A stretch of DNA of 35,029 bases, from the IMG/VR virus record IMGVR_UViG_3300022745_000106, positions 1 to 35,029 of that record; one strand, written 5' to 3'. Each line of letters starts with the position of its first letter. Positions within the stretch are counted from its first letter, which is position 1. The notes under the pieces were generated by a model, which did no database searches, had not been told where the DNA came from, and was given only the letters and a program-made list of their open reading frames with translations. A program made the position numbers and the translations under genes. Of the stretch, positions 5,532-14,917 are shown piece by piece. Origin of the DNA: a virus.

Positions 5532-6658
5532 CAGACCGCCCTCGCCGTTCCGGTCATCTGACCAGTCATCAGCGGCACTTCAAGCGTCTGGATTTGGAAC
5601 AACTGTCCACCGTCAACAACACCGGCGCGCGACACAAAGATCAAGTCGCCACCGTCGTGTGCGGGGTTAACAATCATGTCCCACGTAATCCCTTCGGACT
5701 GACCAGTTTCCTCTTTCAGTAGCAGAGTAGCGGCTGTGTTCATTCCACCGATAGTCATTTCGGCTGGCATATCCACAAACTTTGGAGCCTTACCGAACTT
5801 GCCAAGGTAATACGTGGGTGAAGTGGGGTCAGTGTCCCAGATAGTCAAGATCAGTGGGGCGAGCAAATCGGTGTGTGACGAAGAAGCAATGATGCCGTTG
5901 AAAGTGGTCGAGGTATCCCATACACGGTTAATGCGATTGAGTACCGCATCTGCACCGTCTTGGTACAAGTAGTTTGTCGTTCTGTTTGTTACTTGCTTGC
6001 TTCTCAACCGCAAAACGCCTGTTGCGTCAAAGTAAAGGTAGTAGCCAGCATTCCACGCGAGGTTGTAAAGGTCACTCCACGCATTTGCTGATGAACCTGC
6101 TTCGAATGTCAACTGGTTAATGAGACGACCAGTTTTGTCGAGGTTATTAGGACATGAGGGCCAACGGTTCAACACGGCATTAAGAATCGTGTCTTCTAGT
6201 GCAGACGGTCCTGCAAGAGTTTGGAACGGTACTGCCCAAGGGTTCCGAGAGATATACCACGAGCGGTCAATGCCGGTGATGGTTACCGTCACTCCGGCTG
6301 CTGTCTCTTCTACCTCAGAAGTTTGAATGACAAAAACTCCCATTGGTAGCAACTCGACGGTTGAACCATCAAGCCACAGGCCACGCTCAACCTTGATTTC
6401 GTTGCCAAACGGTGCAAGTAGTGATGCTGCACTCTTCACCGTCAACTCACCAGACGGGTCTTTGATCGTCATACGCACGGTTCGACGCGCCGCACGAGTT
6501 ACGTCAATCGAGACACTTCCATCAGAGGGGAACAAAGAGACACCGTTGCATGTGACACGGTTTGCAACGGTGTGACTTTGACGAGCGGCAATAAGAAACT
6601 CGGGTGATGGTTCTGTGTTTGTGTTTACAGTTACGCCAGCGTAGGGAGTCCATGCCAT
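5531..6658 (-). CDS. Tail hub-like minor tail protein
   Basis: A 375-aa protein following the large 1246-aa tail protein with a 1-bp overlap. The first ~110 residues contain strand-rich sequence typical of tail-hub proteins (SVSIDVTRAARRTVRMTIKDPSG). Next comes a segment about scaling or frame (FGNEIKVERGLW ... LPMGVFVIQTSEVEE) and GVTVTITGIDRSW. The remainder is mixed alpha/beta (YLYFDATGVLRLRSK). Members of this class form the ring connecting tail tube to the receptor-binding tip in siphophages. The assignment rests on gene order (tape measure, distal protein, hub) and these motifs. No catalytic motif is apparent. Confidence 0.6.
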   Translation of the reverse strand: MAWTPYAGVTVNTNTEPSPEFLIAARQSHTVANRVTCNGVSLFPSDGSVSIDVTRAARRTVRMTIKDPSGELTVKSAASLLAPFGNEIKVERGLWLDGSTVELLPMGVFVIQTSEVEETAAGVTVTITGIDRSWYISRNPWAVPFQTLAGPSALEDTILNAVLNRWPSCPNNLDKTGRLINQLTFEAGSSANAWSDLYNLAWNAGYYLYFDATGVLRLRSKQVTNRTTNYLYQDGADAVLNRINRVWDTSTTFNGIIASSSHTDLLAPLILTIWDTDPTSPTYYLGKFGKAPKFVDMPAEMTIGGMNTAATLLLKEETGQSEGITWDMIVNPAHDGGDLIFVSRAGVVDGGQLFQIQTLEVPLMTGQMTGTARAV

Positions 6659-9600
6659 TACACTTCCACCCCGCTAAGAGTGGTGATGAAGAACGGCTGT
6701 GTACTCGTGCCACCGATTGACTCGGTAATGTCCTTGGGCCAGATTTCGTAAGTGCGACCAAACGGGTCGAGAACGAAAACTGTCTTGCTTGCGGTAAGGC
6801 ATTTCAACATTCGCTGACGGTCAGACTCGGTGAACGTCTGGAAGTTGAGTGACATATCCACACCACTTTGCCAGTCAGCAGAAACAATGACCGGCTTGTT
6901 GAGTCCACTCTGCAAACGACCAATCGGGTAGTACGTCTCAGTTGCACGAGAGCGACCACGCTGAATAGCAGGACCGGCTACATCACATACACCGTATGAG
7001 TTAGACCAGTTGCTCGGGTCATGCAGATACCACTTACCGTCATTGGTAACGGTGATGCTAGATACCGGCGACCACTTTGAAACCATAAATACTTGGCTCA
7101 GTGCAGCAGGATACGTCGGTGCAGTTGTTGGGTCAGGATAGATGATATCTCGTGCGCGGTAGTACACCGTTGCTGATGAAGCGGCGCGAGGAACCTGACG
7201 ATCTTGCAATGCTTCGGTAGACGCAGCAACCGTCATTGTCGTTGTATCGCTGTAAACGTTAATCGAGGGGAACGCGTCATTGAGAACATCAGTCCACGTA
7301 GCGCCGTCAGTCGAATGTTGAATCTGAGTCACCGTTGTAAACGCGCTAGTGCTGTACGGTGTTCCGATTGTTCCCGCTTGCAAGTTCGGTGCGACGTATG
7401 CGTTAAGGCATGACCCACTCTTCATATCCATGCCGAGAGAGTTGTTCGCAAGATGCGAGAATCCCGTTCCCGCTGTTGCAGCGGTTTCAAGTGTCACATC
7501 GTAGAAGGCTGTGGTATCGCCAATGGCGAATGTGTTTGGGCTAGTCAAGTTGACTCGCATATAAGCACTACCAGCAGGAATCGTGTATCCGTTAACCACT
7601 GATTTTGCTGTCATTGTCGAGTCTGCGGTAACCAAACTTCCAGAACTACTTCCGGTAGAAACCATTGCCGCGTTATATGCAGAAATAGTGATCTGCCACT
7701 GTCGGGTTGAGTTTCCTGCAACGTAAGCAAGAATCGCAGAAGCAGAAACAACTTCGCCTGGGGTACACGCAACAACGCCAAGTCCAGCAAACGGTTGACC
7801 ATACATTGCCCCTGTAAGCCCATTGCCGCCAATCTGAGGGGCTACGTTCGCTGCGGTGTGTGTGACACTAAACCCTCTAGTTGAACCGCTTGGCGATGCC
7901 ACGGTGGACGTTGCAGCGGCAATCGTTCCAGTGCCACTAAGGAATCGGTACTCTGTCGGGTCTTGCGCGCAGTAGTTAACTCGCAAAGAGTTAATGGAAT
8001 CAGCAACAATCGTCGGTGTAAGGAATCGAACCTTTTCTGTTGTTGCACCAGAGGCAGAGAAAATCATGTCATCAAAAAGATGAACCTCTGACGCTGCACC
8101 AGTGGATTTAACAAACGGCGCGAATCGAGCAAACACAGCAAGGGCAGGAGCAGTAACCAAACCACTGATCTTTGTCCAGCCTGTCGTTGTATCTGCCACA
8201 CCGACAAAAGTTCCACTGTTGTTGGTCGCGTAAGAAGAACTGATGAGCGTCAAGCCAGAGTTGTACCAGTCAATACGGATATCCGTCTGCCGCGAAGTGA
8301 CAGCAGTACGGACATACCCCTCAACGTAGTAACTGTTTCCCGCAATGACTGGCTTAACTGGTGTTGCATCACTCGCCGTTGCCATATCACCAGCAGCGGT
8401 GGAAGACAGTTGCAGTGAACCAGCGCCAGTACGGAATGTTGTCGTGTTACGAGTCGGCGTGCAGTTTGTAGAAGTTCCCCAACCAGTAACGCCTGTTTCA
8501 ACACCCGCTTGGTCAACGGTGAGTAGGTTCGCTTCCCACACTGCGAACTGGTCAGAGTAATGCACTTCTGCTGCGCCGCTTGCAGTAAATGAAATGACAA
8601 GTTTCATCTGCGTTGTGTTAGCAGGAGCAACTGCGTTTCCACTGATCTTTGTGTAACCACCAGCAACGTCGGAGGCGCTACCACAAGTGACAACACCCAA
8701 AGATGTTGCGATTGAGTTGAAGAACTCGATTCCTAGTGTCACCGTTTGGGCAGTTGTGTTTGCACCAAAGAATCCTTCGGCGTAATAGGTTCCGCCTGCG
8801 AACGCTGGCATAAACGTAGATGTACTCGCTTTTACTGCGCCCGAAGTAGTGGAAGAAATAGTCATACGCCCTGCGCCGCTGTAAGAGTTAACGCCTGCTC
8901 CCAATGTGCAGTTAGTAGTTGCTGTCCAACCACCAGACACATCTAAGAAGGTGTCAACTCGTGCGGCGCTGGCAGCGAGAAGACTTGTTCCATACGCTTG
9001 CTGCAATGCAACACGGGCTTTCACCGTGTAAGCACCAGCAGGAGCCGTAGTCGCAACAGACAATGGTTGGAAAATCTGCTGCGCGAAAATCCACTTGCCA
9101 AAAGTTTCAGTACCGATGATCGTTCCAGTGTTGTCATACCAAGAGACACCGAGACGAACGGCGCGAGGTTGAGTCACACTCGGCATACGGAACACGGTGG
9201 AGATAACGTAGTTTGCTCCGACCGTGAACTTTCCAGCAGAGTTCCCCGTACCCGCCCACAACGCGTCGGCAGCACCAGGAGCGAGCGGCGTTAGTTCCTT
9301 GGCATACAAGCCAGAAACAACTTCGGTTGAAGCAGGAAGCAAGCAGTTTGTGTTTGTGTACGAGTCGTTTCCCACAATGCGGTTCAAGTGGTGGTACGTC
9401 GTAATGTCCACATACCCGTTTGCCACATTCCACGAAGGCGAGATTGTCGGCGCAGGAAGTGAAATGAAGTTGTTAATGAAAACAGCGGAGAACCACGAAG
9501 ACCATGTAACACCGTCAGTTCCAGCGGCATAGACAGTGTACGAAACGTTGTCTTCAAGAACAGACGTTGTAGTAGCAGTGAAGATATCGCCTGGGTTAGC

Positions 9601-10398
9601 AGAGCCGCCGTTCATCTGCACTGCACCAGAGTCCCAAACAGCCAATACGTTTGATGTACTAGGGTTGAACTTTGTGCCGTACACAAGAACATCAGCAGTT
9701 TTATAAACTTTAAACCACTGTGTTGAACCAACAGCAGAACCAGTGTTGTTCCATCGAGCAGAAAGAATCGCAGAGTTTCCAGGCGTTACCGTGATGAGGT
9801 CAATGGTGGGTGGCGGTGGAGCATCAACTTCTACCCAAACCTCATAGATGAATGGCCGAACAAGAGAAGCAGTTCGCCCAGAGTCATAAACCTGAACTTG
9901 CAACGCCGCGATAGAAGCGTTAGTCCACGGGTTACCGGAAGGGTCGAGTGTTTGCCAACCGCTCAGGAACGGAGTGTCAGTAATAGTGTGGCCCTGATCT
10001 TCACCGGCCTCACCGCCAAGGTCCATCTTGTTGCTTCCAACCCAAATGGCTACACCGTAAGCGCCACCATTAGTGGCAACTGAGCGCCTTACCCCGACCC
10101 GCACACGCGACGGTGACTGAGTAGCAGTGTTCCACTGGATTGCGCCAAGGGTCATGTAGACGGATTGCTGATACGCAAGACGAAACGCAGTGCTGTTAGT
10201 GGCGTAAGTGATATTGCCTTCGTAACCCGCAACACCAGCACCAGCGTAAGTAGTACCACCAGCAACGGTGGCGAGGTTCGTTTCACCGTCGCTCGATGCC
10301 TGCCATGCACTAGTAGCACCGCCAGCGTATGACTCGACAGCACCGCCAACTGGAACAGCGTAACCAGCAGGCCGTAGTGCGTAAATCGTCGCTGCCAT
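6658..10398 (-). CDS. Large minor tail protein with repeated carbohydrate-binding-like modules
   Basis: A 1246-aa modular protein directly after the tape measure gene (2-bp gap). The first ~195 residues form a beta-rich domain, followed by a fibronectin-III-like stretch introduced by a proline run (about 195-310). The middle, roughly 320-1000, holds several jelly-roll modules of the CBM4/9 type. They share the pattern of Trp or Tyr near the start, a 'G..Y..EG' strand, and 'GWTKISG...AP' (for example near SASDVAGGYTKISG and ADTTTGWTKISG). The C-terminal ~200 residues are different (SRATETYYPIGRLQSG ... FVLDPFGRTYEIWPKD) and resemble the conserved end of actinophage minor tail proteins that attach to the tail tip. 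A role in adsorption to surface sugars is inferred. Confidence 0.7.
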   Translation of the reverse strand: MAATIYALRPAGYAVPVGGAVESYAGGATSAWQASSDGETNLATVAGGTTYAGAGVAGYEGNITYATNSTAFRLAYQQSVYMTLGAIQWNTATQSPSRVRVGVRRSVATNGGAYGVAIWVGSNKMDLGGEAGEDQGHTITDTPFLSGWQTLDPSGNPWTNASIAALQVQVYDSGRTASLVRPFIYEVWVEVDAPPPPTIDLITVTPGNSAILSARWNNTGSAVGSTQWFKVYKTADVLVYGTKFNPSTSNVLAVWDSGAVQMNGGSANPGDIFTATTTSVLEDNVSYTVYAAGTDGVTWSSWFSAVFINNFISLPAPTISPSWNVANGYVDITTYHHLNRIVGNDSYTNTNCLLPASTEVVSGLYAKELTPLAPGAADALWAGTGNSAGKFTVGANYVISTVFRMPSVTQPRAVRLGVSWYDNTGTIIGTETFGKWIFAQQIFQPLSVATTAPAGAYTVKARVALQQAYGTSLLAASAARVDTFLDVSGGWTATTNCTLGAGVNSYSGAGRMTISSTTSGAVKASTSTFMPAFAGGTYYAEGFFGANTTAQTVTLGIEFFNSIATSLGVVTCGSASDVAGGYTKISGNAVAPANTTQMKLVISFTASGAAEVHYSDQFAVWEANLLTVDQAGVETGVTGWGTSTNCTPTRNTTTFRTGAGSLQLSSTAAGDMATASDATPVKPVIAGNSYYVEGYVRTAVTSRQTDIRIDWYNSGLTLISSSYATNNSGTFVGVADTTTGWTKISGLVTAPALAVFARFAPFVKSTGAASEVHLFDDMIFSASGATTEKVRFLTPTIVADSINSLRVNYCAQDPTEYRFLSGTGTIAAATSTVASPSGSTRGFSVTHTAANVAPQIGGNGLTGAMYGQPFAGLGVVACTPGEVVSASAILAYVAGNSTRQWQITISAYNAAMVSTGSSSGSLVTADSTMTAKSVVNGYTIPAGSAYMRVNLTSPNTFAIGDTTAFYDVTLETAATAGTGFSHLANNSLGMDMKSGSCLNAYVAPNLQAGTIGTPYSTSAFTTVTQIQHSTDGATWTDVLNDAFPSINVYSDTTTMTVAASTEALQDRQVPRAASSATVYYRARDIIYPDPTTAPTYPAALSQVFMVSKWSPVSSITVTNDGKWYLHDPSNWSNSYGVCDVAGPAIQRGRSRATETYYPIGRLQSGLNKPVIVSADWQSGVDMSLNFQTFTESDRQRMLKCLTASKTVFVLDPFGRTYEIWPKDITESIGGTSTQPFFITTLSGVEV

Positions 10399-10400
10399 GA

Positions 10401-13400
10401 CTACGCTCCTTGCATTTCAGTGACAAGTCGAGAAAGCATTTCGTCGTGCGCTTGCTTGACTACGGCCTTAACCGATTCGGTGTTGTTCGGGTCAACACCG
10501 TGAATAGTAACCGGCGCACTGATCGTAACGTTTGCTCCACGCGAAGCGGTCGGTCGAACGTAACCAGGAGGCGTTGCTGTCTTCTTCGGTGTATCCGTGT
10601 ACTTCGGAACTTGACCAGTCGCTTGACCAAGTTGCGTTCCAGTCTGTGCAACAGCGGGTGGCTTACCGTAGTAAATCTTGCCGTCCGTGGTAATCGAGAA
10701 TGTCTGCAACTTCTTGTTAAAGATTGTTCCAATAGTTGCGTTCCACACTCGGATGATCGCGTTGGCGATATGCACAAATGAGGTAAGCAGCGGGTTCCAC
10801 AACTTTCCAATGAAACTAAACGCCGCTGAGAAAATCTTGCCCCACACCTTCACGTAAGTTGTGATCGAGTCAACGATTACGTGGAACACCTTCTTGATGA
10901 TTCCCCATGCCGTTGACCAGTAATCCTTAATGAAGTCAACAACAACTCGGAACGCTGTCGAAAGAATCTTCCAGTACACCTTGAACACAGCGATGTAGAC
11001 CTGGATGACCTTGTGCAGTACAGGCCACAACCAGTTCCATGCTTTCACGATTGCGTCAATGACTACATGGAACACAGCCTTGAACCCAAGCCATGCAACC
11101 TTCAAGAACGACACAAACTTAGCCCAGATTTCTCGACCGATCTTTGTCTTTGTAAAGAACAATACGAGTCCGGCAATGAGGGCCGCAATAGCAATGACAA
11201 TCAGACCAATGGGGTTAGCGTCCATTGCCACGTTCCACAACCACTGCAACGCGGTAGCGGTTGCTTGAATGACCTTCCATGCAATACCGGCTGCGTTGAG
11301 TAGCAGTTGCTTCGCAAGGGCAAACGCGATTTTTCCACCGAGAGCAGCGTAGTGAGCAGCCGTAGTAGCAATGGACTTACCGTGTTCAAGTGCCCACTTC
11401 GTACCCGTCTTTAGATGCTCGACCACAAATCCAATGTGCTTCTTGGCGGCTTCACCGACCTTCTTCAAGCCACTCGTGATCTTGCCACTACCACCGTCAC
11501 CGATTGCGGTCATAAAGCCCTTGTCGCCCTTTGCAGCGGCCTTTAGGCGGTTGAATGCTCCACTCTCACCGATCTTCTTACCAATGGCAGCACCGACCTT
11601 CACAGTGCCCTTAGCATCCTTGAACTCGTGACCGCCAGCGGCCATAGCAAGTGAACCAAAAAGTTTCGCGCCACCAATGACCGGAGACATTAACTTTGAG
11701 ATACCGCCGAGCATAATCATCACAGGGCCAAGCAAAGCGGCGAAGATTCCTACGTCGGTGATGAGTGTCTTGAAAAGTTTCGGGTTCTTGGAATCGAGTC
11801 CGTTAATCCACCCCGCAACCTTGTCAATGACACCCCATACCTTCATGCCTGCATCGCGCAGTGCCCAGATGATTTTGATGACCGCTTTAATCGCGTCAAC
11901 AATCGTGTTCCAAATCTTCGGGCCGTTCTCCTTGACCCACTTCATAAAGTCTTGGAAGCCCTTGTTCTTGTCCAAGTGCTGTGACCACGTAAGGAACTTC
12001 TTGCTCATATCGGTAACGCTGTCACCGACCGTCTTCCCCATTGGGAGGAAGGCCATAAGGAGGTTCATCAAGCCCTGGAAAAAGTTAATCATCGCAATGC
12101 CACCCTGCGAAATGAAGGAGCCAGCACTAGAGGCCATGTCCTTCATAAACGCAGCGAAGTCTGCACTCTTCGTCATTTGAAGAATGTAGTCAGCGAGTAC
12201 ACCCATTGCTTTAGCCACAGACTGAACGACCGGAGCAAGCGGCTTCAAAATCGGACCAACGATCTTGAAAAACGCCATGATCGAATCAAGCACTGCGGGA
12301 GCGAGCGCGTTAGAGAAGTCCTTCAACTCCTTCTTTAGCGCCTGCCAACCTTCGTAGAACTTTCGCTGTGCGGGTGTGAGTGCAGCGAGGATGATCTGCT
12401 GACCCATGAAAGTGTCGTTGGTCTTTTGGATTCCCGCTGCTGCTTGCGGTTGCAACTTTGCGTGTGCAGCAATGGCGGCGTTGGCGTCCTTCAACTTTGC
12501 AGTAAGACCGTCAACAACTTTCTGCTGCTCGTTTACCTTTGCAGAGGTAGCGGCGATCTGCTTTCCATATGCAGCATCAGCGAAAGTCTTGCCGAGAGAA
12601 TCCGCAACGGAGTCAATACTCTTCTGCAAGGCGTTAGTAGTGGTGATTGCTGACCCACCACCGTTAATCAAACCCTTGGCGAGTGCGTCACCCTGCTCTG
12701 GCCCCGCTTGCTGAATGCTTGCAAGGGTGTTCTTGTTCAACCCCATGCCGCGCAAAGTAGTGAGGTCTGCTGCAAACTGCTTGATGGTCGCCAACCGTGT
12801 ACGCATGGTGGCGATGATCGAGTCGCTTGTAGGGATTGACGCTTTCAGTGCGGCATCGTACTGAGTCTGTGCAGCGGTCAACTGGTCCTGAGCGAAAACT
12901 GCTTGCAACGAGTTCTTTCCAAAAATCGAAACAACATCGTTGTACGCAGATTGCAGGCCAATGAGGTTACTCACGATCTGCGGGTTCATCGGAGTAACTG
13001 GTGTGTTGCTGATATCACCGTATGACTTCAACGGGTCAGCAACAGCGTTTTGCATGTTGGAGTGCGCCGCTTGCAATCCCGCCAAAGTTGCTTTGTAAGA
13101 GTTCAACTTTGTTTGTGCTGCGGTCAATGACGCTTGCAACTTCTGTGCATACGCTTGTAGTGCTTGCTGCTCTTTTTGCCATGCCGCGGAGTTTGTTGCA
13201 GCGTTGGCTTTATGCTGGTTCGCGTATTTTGCGCTCTGGGAACTCATGCCCATGATCGCGCCAAACGCCACGCCTGCGAATGCTGCTAGTCCACCCATAG
13301 CAAGGATTAACGGACCCGCTATGGCTGCTGCTAGAGCCAGGATGGGGCCAATGGCTGCGGCTGCTGCGAGTACCAATGCAGCGATACCGCTCACCATCAT

Positions 13401-13817
13401 CATTGCGGAACCGCCAGCGAAGAGGAAACTTCCAGCGGCGGAGAATGCTGCCTGACCCATAGAGAGAATGCCAAGGCCGGCATTTCCTCCACCCGCGTCA
13501 CGCAACTTCTTCATAAGACCCTCGATAACGCCCAAGTCTTTCTTGACCTTATCGGTTGCCTTCGTGTCTACATCTACCTTCACCTTGGGGTTCATCTTCG
13601 AAACCGCAAGGAGTTCGGCCTTCAACTTTTCAAGTTCTTTAGTGTCGGCTGCAACTTCGACTTCGACACGCTTGCCCGACAGTTCCTTAATGTCCTTGTC
13701 GAGTTTTCTTACGGCCTTGTCAGTCTCAGTCAACTTTGCGATTGACTTATCGAGGTTCCGAATGAAGTTGAGAACGTCGAGGGTAGCCCGACCGCTTACT
13801 GTGTAGTCAGCAGACAT
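10401..13817 (-). CDS. Tape measure protein
   Basis: At 1138 aa this is one of the longest proteins here, and it directly follows the tail assembly chaperone genes, the diagnostic position. The N-terminal ~110 residues are charged and coiled-coil-prone (NLDKSIAKLTETDKAVRKLD). A long hydrophobic, Ala/Gly-rich stretch spans about 128-190. Further coiled-coil sequence follows at 210-480. Several hydrophobic segments lie in the second half, including one near NPIGLIVIAIAALIAGLVLFF. It would set tail length and pass into the host membrane during DNA entry. By the usual rule of about 0.15 nm per residue the tail would be near 170 nm (inference). No lytic transglycosylase or peptidase motif is seen. 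It starts at 13817, 27 bp after the frameshifted chaperone stop. Confidence 0.9.
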   Translation of the reverse strand: MSADYTVSGRATLDVLNFIRNLDKSIAKLTETDKAVRKLDKDIKELSGKRVEVEVAADTKELEKLKAELLAVSKMNPKVKVDVDTKATDKVKKDLGVIEGLMKKLRDAGGGNAGLGILSMGQAAFSAAGSFLFAGGSAMMMVSGIAALVLAAAAAIGPILALAAAIAGPLILAMGGLAAFAGVAFGAIMGMSSQSAKYANQHKANAATNSAAWQKEQQALQAYAQKLQASLTAAQTKLNSYKATLAGLQAAHSNMQNAVADPLKSYGDISNTPVTPMNPQIVSNLIGLQSAYNDVVSIFGKNSLQAVFAQDQLTAAQTQYDAALKASIPTSDSIIATMRTRLATIKQFAADLTTLRGMGLNKNTLASIQQAGPEQGDALAKGLINGGGSAITTTNALQKSIDSVADSLGKTFADAAYGKQIAATSAKVNEQQKVVDGLTAKLKDANAAIAAHAKLQPQAAAGIQKTNDTFMGQQIILAALTPAQRKFYEGWQALKKELKDFSNALAPAVLDSIMAFFKIVGPILKPLAPVVQSVAKAMGVLADYILQMTKSADFAAFMKDMASSAGSFISQGGIAMINFFQGLMNLLMAFLPMGKTVGDSVTDMSKKFLTWSQHLDKNKGFQDFMKWVKENGPKIWNTIVDAIKAVIKIIWALRDAGMKVWGVIDKVAGWINGLDSKNPKLFKTLITDVGIFAALLGPVMIMLGGISKLMSPVIGGAKLFGSLAMAAGGHEFKDAKGTVKVGAAIGKKIGESGAFNRLKAAAKGDKGFMTAIGDGGSGKITSGLKKVGEAAKKHIGFVVEHLKTGTKWALEHGKSIATTAAHYAALGGKIAFALAKQLLLNAAGIAWKVIQATATALQWLWNVAMDANPIGLIVIAIAALIAGLVLFFTKTKIGREIWAKFVSFLKVAWLGFKAVFHVVIDAIVKAWNWLWPVLHKVIQVYIAVFKVYWKILSTAFRVVVDFIKDYWSTAWGIIKKVFHVIVDSITTYVKVWGKIFSAAFSFIGKLWNPLLTSFVHIANAIIRVWNATIGTIFNKKLQTFSITTDGKIYYGKPPAVAQTGTQLGQATGQVPKYTDTPKKTATPPGYVRPTASRGANVTISAPVTIHGVDPNNTESVKAVVKQAHDEMLSRLVTEMQGA

Positions 13818-13844
13818 ACCCTCGACCCTCCCAAACCATCGTGG

Positions 13845-14451
13845 CTACTTCTTAGAAGCCTGTTCCTCGTAGTGCGCTTTGACCGCGTAGAACGCTTGCC
13901 ACTCAACAAACTCTTTGTTCGAAAGCGGCTGCTTCACTCCTGTTAACAACTCTGCGACCGTCATCTTTAAATCCTGCGCTATAAAGAAGAGGGCGAACTT
14001 GTTGTTATCAAACAGGAAACTGGCGCTCTTCCTTCTTCACTGCCTCCTTGACCTCACCGGAAGCACCGAGAATGGCTTGCTGGATGCGTCCGACCACGAG
14101 GAACGACTTGTCCTTGAAGATTTCGTACTCTTCCTCGGAAACTCTCGGGTCCACCATGCCTGCCACAAACGAGAACTTCTCGACAAGATCAGTGTCAACG
14201 GTGTCTTCGCCAAACTGGTCCTTCACCGTTGCCTGCTTGCGAATAATGTCCATGTCGCGCTTCGTCAACGAACGGACGACAACTGCACCACCCCACTCAG
14301 GAACCTCGACCGTCTGCTCGCTTACGTCAGCGGCAGCCAGAATATCCTTCAAGGTGATGATGCGAACTGATGCAGTTGCCGTACCCACGGGAACAGGCGC
14401 AGTTTCAACAACAGCGTCCACTACCGTCTCGTCAATGTTCGTTTCAGACAT
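13845..14451 (-). CDS. Tail assembly chaperone fusion gpGT by programmed frameshift
   Basis: After the upstream chaperone frame stops at 14008, a second frame continues to a TAG at 13845. It encodes ...FLFDNNKFALFFIAQDLK followed by MTVAELLTGVKQPLSNKEF and WQAFYAVKAHYEEQASKK, the classic look of the gpT half of a tail assembly chaperone. That frame is open only from about 14036, so ribosomes must shift between 14036 and 14011. The shift required is +1 (or -2), not the usual -1. Candidate sites are TTT-C (14019-14016) and GTT-TGA at the stop (14013-14008), which resembles the +1 site of prfB. The fusion would bind the tape measure protein during tail assembly. An independent start at the internal ATG is less likely. 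Confidence 0.65.
14008..14451 (-). CDS. Tail assembly chaperone, gpG-like
   Basis: A 147-aa acidic protein just upstream of the tape measure gene and downstream of the tail-tube genes, the standard place for the gpG-type chaperone. Residues ~30-60 (ITLKDILAAADV ... VEVPEWGGAVVVRSLT) and ~75-120 (KDQFGEDTVD ... FSFVAGMVDPRVSEEEY) match the conserved pattern of siphophage chaperones, in which a short tube-binding-like segment precedes a helical domain. It coats the tape measure during tail assembly and is absent from finished virions in related phages. The C-terminus (EAVKKEERQFPV) is where a fraction of ribosomes should shift frame to make the longer gpGT product. Confidence 0.8.
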   Translation of the reverse strand: MSETNIDETVVDAVVETAPVPVGTATASVRIITLKDILAAADVSEQTVEVPEWGGAVVVRSLTKRDMDIIRKQATVKDQFGEDTVDTDLVEKFSFVAGMVDPRVSEEEYEIFKDKSFLVVGRIQQAILGASGEVKEAVKKEERQFPV

Positions 14452-14480
14452 TTCAAACTCCTACCTCTGAGTGTCAGTTG

Positions 14481-14900
14481 TTACTGAGCAACGCGAGTTA
14501 CGTCGCCGGTGATCTGGAAGTTGACCTTCAAGGTGTTGTTGTCACCAAGAGTCGAGCCAACATCGTAAGTCTCGATGATGACACTGCCGCTGTACTTAGG
14601 GCCAAGACCAGCACCAATGCCACCTGGGTAATACTCAAAGTTCACCGCAGTGCCAGTGTTGTAAATGTCCCAAAGAATCTGGTCAATCACAGCGTCGAGC
14701 GGAAGTTCACCGCTCATCGTGCCGTCCTTCAAACCAGTGATGTACGTCTTGCTCGTCTTCTGGAACGTGGTCGTCTCAGCCTTGTCACGGGTAAGCGTGT
14801 CCGTGAAGTTTGAGAAGTACGTCGAGTAGTCAACGAGAGTTGACGGTAAAGCCTGCGACCCCAACTTGATTGCGGCCTTAGAACCGTGTGAAGCAGCCAT
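14481..14900 (-). CDS. Major tail tube protein (paralogue 2)
   Basis: A 139-aa protein next to the tail chaperone gene, the usual position of the tail tube subunit. It carries RDKAETTTFQKTSKTYITGL, a block typical of actinophage tail tube proteins, then alternating strands (SGELPLDAVIDQILWDIY; NFEYYPGGIG; KYSGSVIIETYDV; LKVNFQITGDV). The gene immediately upstream encodes a clear paralogue that shares the same block but has a longer C-terminus. The short form, being nearest the chaperone and of minimal tube-fold size, is my choice for the main tube subunit, but the order of roles is not certain from sequence. Confidence 0.75.
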   Translation of the reverse strand: MAASHGSKAAIKLGSQALPSTLVDYSTYFSNFTDTLTRDKAETTTFQKTSKTYITGLKDGTMSGELPLDAVIDQILWDIYNTGTAVNFEYYPGGIGAGLGPKYSGSVIIETYDVGSTLGDNNTLKVNFQITGDVTRVAQ

Positions 14901-14917
14901 TTGTAGTCACTCCCTAA

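Noticed and set aside
13845-13963. gpT as an independent 39-aa gene starting at the internal ATG
   Set aside because: The sequence upstream of that ATG in the same frame (FLFDNNKFALFFIAQDLK) also looks conserved, and gene order strongly favours a frameshift fusion; kept only as an alternative.
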